Assembly (NCBI RefSeq): GCF_902459465.1
Contig: NW_022985820.1
Span: forward strand, 194,167-258,166
Direction: 5' to 3'
Length of the DNA: 64,000 nt
DNA from: Asterias rubens
Lineage: Eukaryota > Echinodermata > Asteroidea > Forcipulatida > Asteriidae
Made by a program: the position numbers and the translations under genes. Shown one piece after another: positions 1-9,475 of this stretch. The first letter of the stretch is position 1. The number at the start of each line of letters is the position of its first letter. Below the pieces are notes generated by a model, which was given only the letters and a program-made list of their open reading frames with translations, did not search any database and had not been told where the DNA came from.

Positions 1-646
1 TAGATGGAGGCATAAAGTAAAGCAACACTTGTCGGTTATAAATGTTTCTTCCAAAAGAAGTTGGTATGAATGTGTTAACAATATGAATATTAACTTGTGT
101 GTCAAAAAACATGTTAAAATCTGTAAATTTTTTTGTTTTTACGAAAAACTTCCGAGAAGGTATTTTTTACAAGTGATGAAAGAAATGGGTACATAGAGTT
201 TTTATGTCATGGTCAATGTTTTTGGGTTATTTTCATGGAATTCATAAACAATGGAGACAATTAAAGAAACAAAAACAAGCTTATGAATGTTAATCTTAAC
301 CTAATCCTTTACAGTTTGAAGCGTCTCGATCATACTTTTCCTTAAGCCCATACTGTACATCAAGGACCCATTCCTGTTCATAATTCCACTCAAACCGCCG
401 TGTTTAATTCACCAAAAACCAAATAGGTTCCATGTAGTTATTGCCAGAAGTCCATAGGAATTGAGCTGGTGATTCTCTAAGAATTCAATTATGAGTGAAA
501 TAATTGACTTACCTTTCCTGTATGATTTGTATTGTCCAGAATGCTTTAGCGGAAACAGAAGTTTCTGTAATAAGAAATACCTCATGCAATTGTGTCATGC
601 CCCTTGTGTTTTATCCATACCCAAAGGCAGTTTCATAGAGCTGCTT

Positions 647-1017
647 AAAGGGAAGGTGCACGTTTGGTAATTACTCAAAACAAATATAAACTTAAAAACT
701 GACTTGTTAATGATCAATGGAGAGCTGTTGATAGTATAACACATTGTGGGAAACGACTCCCTCTGAAGTAACGTAGTTTTTGAGAAAGAGGTAAATTGTC
801 ACTAAAATAATAAAAGACTTCCAGCTAGAAAGCTTTTATTCCTATCTGAAAGCACACAAATTCGTCCAACAAAGATGTTTGTTCTTTCATAATTTTCTCG
901 GAACTTTGATGACCAATTGAGCCCAAATTTTCACAGGCTTGTTATTTTATGCTTATGATGGGATACACCAAGTGCTAACACTTGTCTTTTACAATGACCA
1001 AACATGTACAGTGCACA
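647..1017 (+). mobile_element. MITE-like family A copy, diverged
   Basis: Carries the family A blocks in order: TTGGTAATTACTCAAAA, TGATAGTATAA, CTCCCTCTGAAGTAA, AATTTTCACAGG, TTGTTATTTTATGC and GATACACCAAGTG. Family A ends are inverted repeats of the type TTAAAGGCAGTGGACACTAT. Confidence 0.7.
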
Positions 1018-1018
1018 A

Positions 1019-1171
1019 AAAGTACCTAAGCACAACAAAACTATGCTTACCAGAATAAGGTTACCAGCCAAACTATCATATTACATGACTGGTATCCAGC
1101 TCATTTCTGCTTAGCAGACAATTGTTTAGCACAATATTCTGCTTAAGCAGCTCTATGAAATTGGGCCCTGG
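1019..1171. mobile_element. MITE-like family B copy
   Basis: Short element full of GCTTAGCA/TGCTTAAGC motifs, ending in CTATGAAATTGGGCCC. The same end recurs in inverted orientation as GGGC(C/T)CAATTTCAT in other copies of this window. Confidence 0.6.
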
Positions 1172-1316
1172 TCATTGCCCGAGTGCCCATATTATGATGC
1201 AGTAGAAATGCATACATGTACAGTACCTCACAGAGAACTGCCCTAAAGAATTCTAGGTGTGCCCTTACAAGACCTAAGTATCAGTGTCTGCTTGTTCTGA
1301 CCCAGTTCACCTGTGC

Positions 1317-1496
1317 CCAATTTCATAAGCCCTGTATGCACAAGAACTTGCTTAGCGCAGAAAAATCTTAAGAAGCAGAAACATGTTACCAGCAGATGAG
1401 CATAGATGCAACCAACCCCACTCATTCTTTGCTAAGCAATCACTAATTTGCTAAGCAGTATTTTCTGCTGAACAGCTGTATGAAATTGGGGCCTGA
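1317..1496. mobile_element. MITE-like family B copy
   Basis: Starts GCCCAATTTCATAAG and ends TGTATGAAATTGGGGCC, which are inverted repeats of each other. The interior has repeated TTGCTAAGCA motifs. Confidence 0.65.
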
Positions 1497-2360
1497 TGTC
1501 TCACACATCTTGCTGCGTACATATGATTTTTGGTAAAAACATTGATTGACAGTAATCGGGTGAAGTACATGATTGGTGCGAGAATTCATAAGAAGTTGTT
1601 TTTGGGATTCCTGAGATTGTCTTCACTAAAATTCATTACTTTTGATGAGTAAAACAGTGGCTTTTTCTGATTGGCAATTATTCATCTATTAACCATTATT
1701 TTGAATAAATGTTATGAATTAATTGTACCCCCTAATTTTGTTATTTTTCTTATTGAGGGTGAACACTTAATGTTATTTTTATGCCATTTCTAATGTTCAA
1801 CATTTGTCTAAAAAATAAAGAGCGATTGCAGGAATTTCTGAGACTAAATTTTTCTTCTTGAATGACTGTGTTGTATATTTTAAAATGATTGGGTTTATGA
1901 AGGGTAAATACATTCCAATTCTCTAGTTGTCAATGAACTTCCTGACATGTCCAACCAACCTGTGAATATTTCATCAATTTTTTGGTCCCATTGAATACAA
2001 AATACCGGTTGATGTTTCTGAGTGATTTTCTTCAATACTGCAAACAAAACTGGGGGAAGGGGAGAACTTTGTAAAGTGACCTGTTAAGATTGAAACTAGT
2101 CGTTTTTTCCTTGGCTTCCTTTTTTTGGTGATGAATCTTGAGCAAGGAACAGCAATCACATAAAAGACCAAGCTCCCAAAAAATAACCCACAATTTTGTT
2201 TATATTAAAAATGTTTTATAGCGCCCTCACTCACCGTTAATTAGAGAGCCCCCCCCCCCCCCCGGTTCAGTTTTTACATTGACACACTGTGTGTGATAAA
2301 TGATGCATGTATTATTTGCATGCATTTATGCGCCATTCGACATCAGCTGATGTGTGCTGG

Positions 2361-2414
2361 ATGGCGAACCATGTCGAGAGAGGTGCTGATGATGGCATCT
2401 TGTATTTCAATCCT
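2361..2414 (+). other. Possible orphan first coding exon
   Basis: ATG 2361 opens 18 codons (MANHVERGADDGILYFNP) that end exactly at a strong donor, CCT|GTAAGT. An in-frame ATG also occurs at 2328. The local sequence has more CpG than its surroundings. The peptide has a natural composition, but no continuation exon was identified downstream. If joined in phase 0 to the exon at 15564 it would run into the upstream ORF there and stop at 15707, so it could also be a 5' exon of the SLC25A29 transcript. Weakly supported. Confidence 0.22.
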
Positions 2415-2904
2415 GTAAGTAAATTAGGACAGAATTATCTACATTAGTATATGATTATACATGGCAAAAGATATGACAAGAAGTTGACCTTATTTGTAGC
2501 TAAATATACATGAATTTAATGGTTAAATCTTCCTATTTTGTACCGCCAGTCGGCGAGTTCGTTGATCATGTGTTGCCTGTGTGTGTATGTTGTTGTGTTG
2601 GTACGTTTTCACAATTGTGAACTTCATAAGTTCATAAATCTCAGTATCTGTATACTGCAAGTAACAGTTACACCACCTCCATAGTTGCACCATTGAGGTA
2701 ACACAAACCCGTTATCATGTACTTTTACTAATTTTTAATACATTCATTGGACCTTCATTTATTGAACCAAAGAATAATCATGTATTTTGCCTCATTTAAT
2801 TTATTAAGAATATTAATTTTGGTTTTTTACCCATACACCGATGTGTGTTACACTGTTAGCACTGTATACTCAGTACTTTCCCGAGTCTTGTGAAAAAAAT
2901 ATAA

Positions 2905-2998
2905 CAGGCATGTTACTCGGGTGGGATTCGAACCCGCGACCCTTGCAATTCTAGAGCAGTGTCTACCTACTACTAGACTACCGAGGTTGCCCGGTAGC
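2905..2998 (-). repeat. tRNA-like sequence inside the TIR element
   Basis: On the - strand a perfect B box (GGTTCGAATCC) follows an A-box-like stretch (GGTAGTCTAGTAGTAGG) at normal tRNA spacing. The acceptor ends do not pair as in a functional tRNA, so this is a tRNA-derived SINE fragment and not a tRNA gene. Confidence 0.55.
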
Positions 2999-3036
2999 TA
3001 GAGGAACTGCCTCTAGCTACCGGGCAACCTCGGTTG
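2984..3036. repeat. Perfect 24-bp inverted repeat, 5-base loop
   Basis: Arms start CCGAGGTTGCCCGG and return as CCGGGCAACCTCGG around AACTG. The stem overlaps the 5' part of the tRNA-like sequence, so one end of that unit is mirrored. Confidence 0.9.
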
Positions 3037-3070
3037 TCTAGTATGCAAATATTGACTGCTTCGAGTGCTA

Positions 3071-3183
3071 TGGTTAAAACTATGACTCCTGAGGTGATCA
3101 TCGGAGCATTCTATTTTCCCCGAGGCGAAGCCGAGGGAAAATAGAATGCTACGGGGATCACCAAGGAGTCATAGTTTTAACCA
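3071..3183. repeat. 113-bp imperfect palindrome
   Basis: Outer arms TGGTTAAAACTATGACTCCT and AGGAGTCATAGTTTTAACCA are exact reverse complements. Inner arms AGCATTCTATTTTCC and GGAAAATAGAATGCT are also exact. A looser GGTGATC/GATCACC pair lies between them. Confidence 0.9.
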
Positions 3184-3549
3184 TTGCACGAGTAAAAGTT
3201 ATCAATATTTGTTTTAAAACATCCCAAACATTTCTAAATACTGTACTATAAGTTACAGACCTGAATGCTACAATCCACGGACGACGCAAATACAGATTGC
3301 AAAAACTTTTACTGTGCTGCATGTAGTGTCGTGCAATCCCTAATGGAGTATTATGGTTACAAACTATTAATTTATCATCCTCGTACATGCAACGGACATC
3401 TGGGTACTGCACGCCATGTGATAGTCTTCGCACTAGCCCACGGCAAACCGATGCACTATCACACGACCGTCGTCTAGCAAAACTAAGACATGTCATGTGA
3501 CGCACTCTAAACCAATGAACAGGCAGAATATTTGTAAGGGGTGTTATAA

Positions 3550-6081
3550 TAAGTACTGAGTATACAGTGCTAACACACATCGGTGTAAGGGGAAAGTACT
3601 GAGTATACAGTGCTAACACACATCGGTGTATGGGTACAGGACTCTGGAAAGTACTGAGTATACAGTGCTAACACACATCGGTGTATGGGTACAGGACTAG
3701 GGAAAGTACTGAGTATACAGTGCTAACACACATCGGTGTAAGGGGAAAGTACTGAGTATACAGTGCTAACACACATCGGTGTATGGGTAAAGTACTGAGT
3801 ATACAGTGCTAACACACATCGGTGTATGGGGAAAGTACTGAGTATACAGTGCTAACACACATCGGTGTATGGGGAAAGTACTGAGTATACAGTGCTAACA
3901 CACATCGGTGTAAGGGGAAAGTACTGAGTATACAGTGCTAACACACATCGGTGTATGGGGAAAGTACTGAGTATACAGTGCTAACACACATCGGTGTAAG
4001 GGGAAAGTACTGAGTATACAGTGCTAACACACATCGGTGTATGGGGAAAGTACTGAGTATACAGTGCTAACACACATCGGTGTATGGGGAAAGTACTGAG
4101 TATACAGTGCTAACACACATCGGTGTATGGGTACAGGACTAGGGAAAGTACTGAGTATACAGTGCTAACACACATCGGTGTATGGGTACAGGACTAGGGA
4201 AAGTACTGAGTATACAGTGCTAACACACATCGGTGTATGGGTACAGGACTAGGGAAAGTACTGAGTATACAGTGCTAACACACATCGGTGTATGGGTACA
4301 GGACTAGGGAAAGTACTGAGTATACAGTGCTAACACACATCGGTGTATGGGTACAGGACTAGGGAAAGTACTGAGTATACAGTGCTAACACACATCGGTG
4401 TATGGGTAAAGTACTGAGTATACAGTGCTAACACACATCGGTGTATGGGTACAGGACTAGGGAAAGTACTGAGTATACAGTGCTAACACACATTGGTGTA
4501 TGGGTACAGGACTAGGGAAAGTACTGAGTATACAGTGCTAACACACATCGGTGTATGGGTACAGGACTAGGGAAAGTACTGAGTATACAGTGCTAACACA
4601 CATTGGTGTATGGGTACAGGACTAGGGAAAGTACTGAGTATACAGTGCTAACACACATCGGTGTATGGGGAAAGTACTGAGTATACAGTGCTAACACACA
4701 TCGGTGTAAGGGGAAAGTACTGAGTATACAGTGCTAACACACATCGGTGTATGGGTAAAGTACTGAGTATACAGTGCTAACACACATCGGTGTAAGGGGA
4801 AAGTACTGAGTATACAGTGCTAGCACACATCGGTGTATGGGGAAAGTACTGAGTATACAGTGCTAACACACATCGGTGTAAGGGGAAAGTACTGAGTATA
4901 CAGTGCTAACACACATCGGTGTATGGGTAAAGTACTGAGTATACAGTGCTAACACACATCGGTGTAAGGGGAAAGTACTGAGTATACAGTGCTAACACAC
5001 ATCGGTGTATGGGTAAAGTACTGAGTATACAGTGCTAACACACATCGGTGTATGGGGAAAGTACTGAGTATACAGTGCTAACACACATCGGTGTATGGGT
5101 AAAGTACTGAGTATACAGTGCTAACACACATCGGTGTATGGGTAAAGTACTGAGTATACAGTGCTAACACACATCGGTGTAAGGGGAAAGTACTGAGTAT
5201 ACAGTGCTAACACACATCGGTGTATGGGTAAAGTACTGAGTATACAGTGCTAACACACATCGGTGTAAGGGGAAAGTACTGAGTATACAGTGCTAACACA
5301 CATCGGTGTATGGGTACAGGACTAGGGAAAGTACTGAGTATACAGTGCTAACACACATCGGTGTATGGGTACAGGACTAGGGAAAGTACTGAGTATACAG
5401 TGCTAACACACATCGGTGTATGGGTACAGGACTAGGGAAAGTACTGAGTATACAGTGCTAACACACATCGGTGTAAGGGGAAAGTACTGAGTATACAGTG
5501 CTAACACACATCGGTGTATGGGTAAAGTACTGAGTATACAGTGCTAACACACATCGGTGTATGGGTAAAGTACTGAGTATACAGTGCTAACACACATCGG
5601 TGTATGGGTAAAGTACTGAGTATACAGTGCTAACACACATCGGTGTATGGGTAAAGTACTGAGTATACAGTGCTAACACACATCGGTGTATGGGTAAAGT
5701 ACTGAGTATACAGTGCTAACACACATCGGTGTAAGGGGAAAGTACTGAGTATACAGTGCTAGCACACATCGGTGTAAGGGGAAAGTACTGAGTATACAGT
5801 GCTAGCACACATCGGTGTAAGGGGAAAGTACTGAGTATACAGTGCTAGCACACATCGGTGTAAGGGGAAAGTACTGAGTATACAGTGCTAGCACACATCG
5901 GTGTAAGGGGAAAGTACTGAGTATACAGTGCTAGCACACATCGGTGTGAGGGGAAAGTACTGAGTATACAGTGCTAACACACATCGGTGTAAGGGGAAAG
6001 TACTGAGTATACAGTGCTAACACACATCGGTGTAAGGGGAAAGTACTGAGTATACAGTGCTAACACACATCGGTGTAAGGG
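3550..6081 (+). repeat. 43/55-bp minisatellite array, about 55 units
   Basis: Unit core is AAAGTACTGAGTATACAGTG then CTAACACACATCGGTGTA. Period is 43 bases when followed by AGGGG, TGGGG or TGGGT, and 55 bases when TACAGGACTAGG is added (14 units counted). Array length divided by these periods gives 55 units. Each unit contains short self-complementary parts (AGTACTG/CAGTGCT and ACAC/GTGT). A TAGCACAC variant forms a run at about 5755-5940. Confidence 0.95.
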
Positions 6082-6593
6082 TAAAAACCAAAATTAATAT
6101 TCTTTATCCCAGATGCAAATTTAACATCTATTATAATTTATTAAGCCTTCTTATTAGTTATATCTTAGTTGTGAACCTGCTGGAAAGTAAATACTCCTGC
6201 TGTCATGACTTTGACTTGGTTAGAACATAGAATAGTCCGCTTAAATGTTCAGGGAGAGGATCGGGAATGATCAATGAACCTCACGTGTTTTAGGACCCAC
6301 GTGATGAAAAAAATAAGAAAGCAATTAACTTTTGTTCACAGTCTATCAATCATTCATATGTATTTGTTTTTCAGAAGAGCAAAAAGGTTGATGTGCATGT
6401 CCAGCTGCGTTTATTTTTATCTAAATCATTTTTATTCTAACGTTTCAGTGGATCATCCTAAGTTTGCATTCTGTTTGTGGATATTTTCTAATTGATAATT
6501 GGAGCAATCTGTTCCTTTACAAATTTTAAGAAAAAAACATGATTTTGTATTAGAAAAGGAGACGAAGTTGGTGAATGAGTTACAGCTCACTGA

Positions 6594-6836
6594 GCTTACC
6601 TAGCAGTGTTTTCAGGAGAGTTGCACTATACGTTGAACAACATGTAGACCTATGCTTAAATAATTTCCGGGACATTGTTTTACTTATTTCTCAAAGAATA
6701 CAGCACCTTTAGCAAGTAACATTTTATAATTTAGGGGAAGCTTTCTACCACCATTATCTTCAAACCTTGTAAGCTTAATGTGAATCTGTGGACATTGTGT
6801 TTTGTGTGTCGTACAAAAAGTACCAAACCCTTTAAT
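6594..6836 (-). repeat. Unclassified interspersed repeat, copy 1
   Basis: Reverse complement matches 27756-27970 through blocks AATGTCCACAGATT, GAAGATAATG.TGGTAGAAAG and CTCCTGAAAACA. Two diverged copies about 20 kb apart indicate a dispersed element. Confidence 0.6.
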
Positions 6837-7440
6837 GAAGTCAAAGTAGATAAATAAAAACACAACCAATGTTCAACAAAGAATAACTATTCATCTCTGC
6901 CTGTGCCCCAGTGTACATGGTTGATCTTCTCTGCATTATGTCCCCCCCCCCCCAAAAAAAAAAAAAAAAAGGAAAAACAAAGATCACCTCAACCATCATG
7001 TCAATTGTCATGATAAAGCTGGCTGAACCAAATTTGATTACATGCAGTGCTGATTACATGCATGCGTTGAATTTCATCCATTCCTATCCTAGAGAGGGCA
7101 AGGTCGTTTTCTTTTTGCAAAGTACACCAACATCCAAAACTCTGAAGTCTATGTAAAAAGAGTTTAGTTGTGAGAACGCTGAATATCTCAACTTTTATAT
7201 GTTTGAAGAAATAAGGAAAACTTTGATATGTAAGCTTATTTTGTTTGAACAGACTGGAGTTTTGCAGTTGTTGCCAATGGAAATGTATTGATCAAAGTAT
7301 GTATCCATTGAACCGCTCAAGTTTCAAAGTATTTGTAAAAGCTTTAAGTTTGAAATTAATGCCTTCCTTGATACAGGTTGCATTATTCCCTTTATAGAAA
7401 GCGTTTTAAAACTAGTTTTTCCTTGGAAGATCACCACTGT

Positions 7441-7570
7441 CACTAATGGCAGTTGGATTAGCCTAGTGGTTACTTTCCTTGCCTTCTAGTCTCTGTTCTT
7501 ACTCTCATGCTTTGACCTAACCTGGTTTGAGTATCACTGGGGCACCACTGTGTAAAGTGCCCCCCAACCT
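7441..7570 (+). mobile_element. tRNA-derived SINE fragment
   Basis: A-box-like TTAGCCTAGTGGTTAC, then CCTTGCCTTC, then a weak B box (GGTTTGAGTATC). The same CCTTGCCTTC and box order recurs at 57602-57720. Confidence 0.4.
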
Positions 7571-8673
7571 TGGAATAGGTTTCCTCCTACATCTAAAACT
7601 GAAACTTCCTTTTCTTCTCTCGATGGGATTATTGGCTTCATTATTGATCTTTGCTTTTCTGAGAATCCTTGGCTTCACAACCAGTAAACACCTTGTACCT
7701 CCATGCTTGTACTAACATTCCATTATGTACAAAGCACTATTGAAGACGCCAAATAGCAAGTAGACTAGACACCAACTCTTTAATTTATGTTGAACTTCCA
7801 CAATGTACACACGTTTTTGAATTTGGTAAAATGCACAGTAAATGTATACTTTTTGGATACACTATTGGTGATTGTCTTTGCTCAATGGTTCAGAGGATAC
7901 ATGTATGGGACCAGTACATGTAGTTGAACATAAAAGGATAGCTCCATGTTGTCTACATATACTGTTGTCTCAGCATGGATGTATTTCTACCCCCATGGAC
8001 TCGGACTCAGAGTACCAGAATAATAGACTTACAAAGTACAACAAGTAAGCAACGTGTACAGTACAAACACATGCACTAAACCATAAAACCATAAATACTC
8101 AGAAAGTGTGGGGACATACCTAGATACATGTACATGTAGTTTTAGTTTGAATGGGCTGTTTGTGGAGGAGTTTCCTACTAAATACTAAGCAGTATGCATG
8201 ACTAACTGCCTTGACACACCCACATTTAGCCCATGTTGATCAACCAATAGCATGCAACACAGCTCCTAAAGGGGTGGTGTTTGACCTCTATTGACTGCCA
8301 CCAGGGTTCAGGGCTTTAGCTGTTTCCTTATTGGTCTAGAGATTCTCTGTAGGTAGGTTGGTGATAAACTCCACCACTTTACAGTTATAATATAATTCAG
8401 GATATTAGTAATTGTCAGAAGGTATTGTGGTTATTGTTTGGGTTGGGTGACACCAAGAAACCACAATTACAATGTAGAGGTAAGCTGAACTGGTGAGTTT
8501 TAAATTGATGTTTTGAAGGAATTTACCTAACTAACATTTTTGTGATTTCTTTCTGTTTTTAAGAATATTTTATACTTCGGTTTTTATCCTTAAACTGTTT
8601 ATTTCTCTATGATTTGTGATACAGTACCATGATGGTACTGTATGCCTATGTTCAGTGCTTGATGAAGCCTGCA

Positions 8674-9071
8674 TTTAAAGACATTGGACACTATTGGTAA
8701 TTGTCAAAGACTAGTCTTCTCACTTGGTGTATCTCAACATGCATAAAATAACAAACATGTGAAAATTTGAGCTCAATTGGTCGTCGAAGTTGCGAGATAT
8801 TAATGAAAAAATGAAAAAAAAAAAAAAAAAAGTTGTCGCATGAATTTGTGTGCTTTCAGATGCTTGATTTCGAGACCTCAGATTCTAAATCTGAGAACTC
8901 AAAATCAAATTCGTGGAAAATTACTTCTTTCTCGAAAACTACGAGACTTCAGAGGGAGCTGTTTCTCACAATGTTTTATACTATCAACCTCTCCCCATTA
9001 CTCGTAATCAAGCAAGGTTTTATGATAATAATTATTTTGAGTACTTACCAATAGTGTCCGATGCCTTTAAA
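8674..9071 (-). mobile_element. MITE-like family A copy, full length
   Basis: Begins TTAAAGACATTGGACACTAT and ends AATAGTGTCCGATGCCTTTAA, a clear inverted pair. Internal blocks TTGGTGTATCTCAACATG, GAAAATTTGAGCTCAATTGG and CAGAGGGAGC.GTTTCTC are the family A interior. A poly-A run interrupts it near 8815-8830. Confidence 0.85.
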
Positions 9072-9229
9072 AACGTCCACAGTTGCGTTGGAGTTTTTCT
9101 GCAATACCTGGATACATGTTTTCAAGTTCATCAATAAATCTAAAATCACTGTTTACAATAAATTGACTGTGTGTGGCATTGCCCTAGTACATGGTTGCAC
9201 TGATTACAGTGTACATTTTACATTGCCCT

Positions 9230-9277
9230 GTATGCTGCACTTGATTTACATTAAACATGTAATCAAGTGCAGCATAC
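9230..9277. repeat. Perfect 17-bp inverted repeat
   Basis: GTATGCTGCACTTGATT returns as AATCAAGTGCAGCATAC with a 14-base spacer that is itself partly self-complementary. Confidence 0.9.
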
Positions 9278-9283
9278 AACTAT

Positions 9284-9475
9284 GTTTGAAATGTATGCAG
9301 GACTGCATGCCCAAGCAATGCCAGTAGCATCAGACAAGTAAACTCAAGACTAGCTTGACAAGTCTAGGGATCATGTGTTGAAATGTATGCAGGACTGCAT
9401 GCCCAAGCAATGCCAGTAGCATCAGACAAGTAAACTCAAGACTAGCTTGACAAGTCTAGGGATCATGTGTGTTGA
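9284..9475 (+). repeat. Direct duplication, about 90 bp x 2
   Basis: The block from GAAATGTATGCAGGACTGC through CTAGGGATCATGTGT occurs twice back to back almost without change, indicating a recent duplication. Confidence 0.9.

Larger units (their letters stand above)
1..2806. other. Intergenic, repeat-bearing, no recognised gene
   Basis: AT-rich DNA with three MITE-like copies (647-1017, 1019-1171, 1317-1496), a poly-C run near 2250-2263, and the possible orphan exon at 2361-2414. ORFs here are short and show no protein-like composition. Confidence 0.6.
2807..6103. mobile_element. TIR element with amplified subterminal minisatellite
   Basis: The left end at 2807 (AGAATATTAATTTTGG) is the exact inverted copy of the right end at 6103. 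Similarity continues inward for about 70 bases through TACACCGATGTGTGTTA and AGCACTGTATACTCAGTACT. Both ends are flanked by TTA (2804-2806 and 6104-6106), the 3-base TWA duplication typical of PIF/Harbinger transposons. No transposase is present, so the element is non-autonomous. The inner part of the terminal repeat is one monomer of the array at 3550-6081. Assignment to PIF/Harbinger rests only on the duplication. Confidence 0.75.
6107..8673. other. Intergenic, no recognised gene
   Basis: Contains one unclassified repeat (6594-6836), a poly-C/poly-A tract at about 6942-6970 and a tRNA-like SINE fragment (7441-7570). Other ORFs are short with no recognisable domain. Confidence 0.6.

Noticed and set aside
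2905..2998. Functional tRNA gene on the - strand
   Set aside because: Boxes A and B are good, but the acceptor stem does not close and the sequence is embedded in a repeated element.
3158..3619. 153-codon - strand ORF in the TIR element
   Set aside because: It runs through a palindrome and into minisatellite units, with no recognisable domain. No transposase motif is present.
3550..6081. Regular repeat array as a CRISPR
   Set aside because: There are no unique spacers: units abut directly, and the host is an animal. It is a minisatellite.
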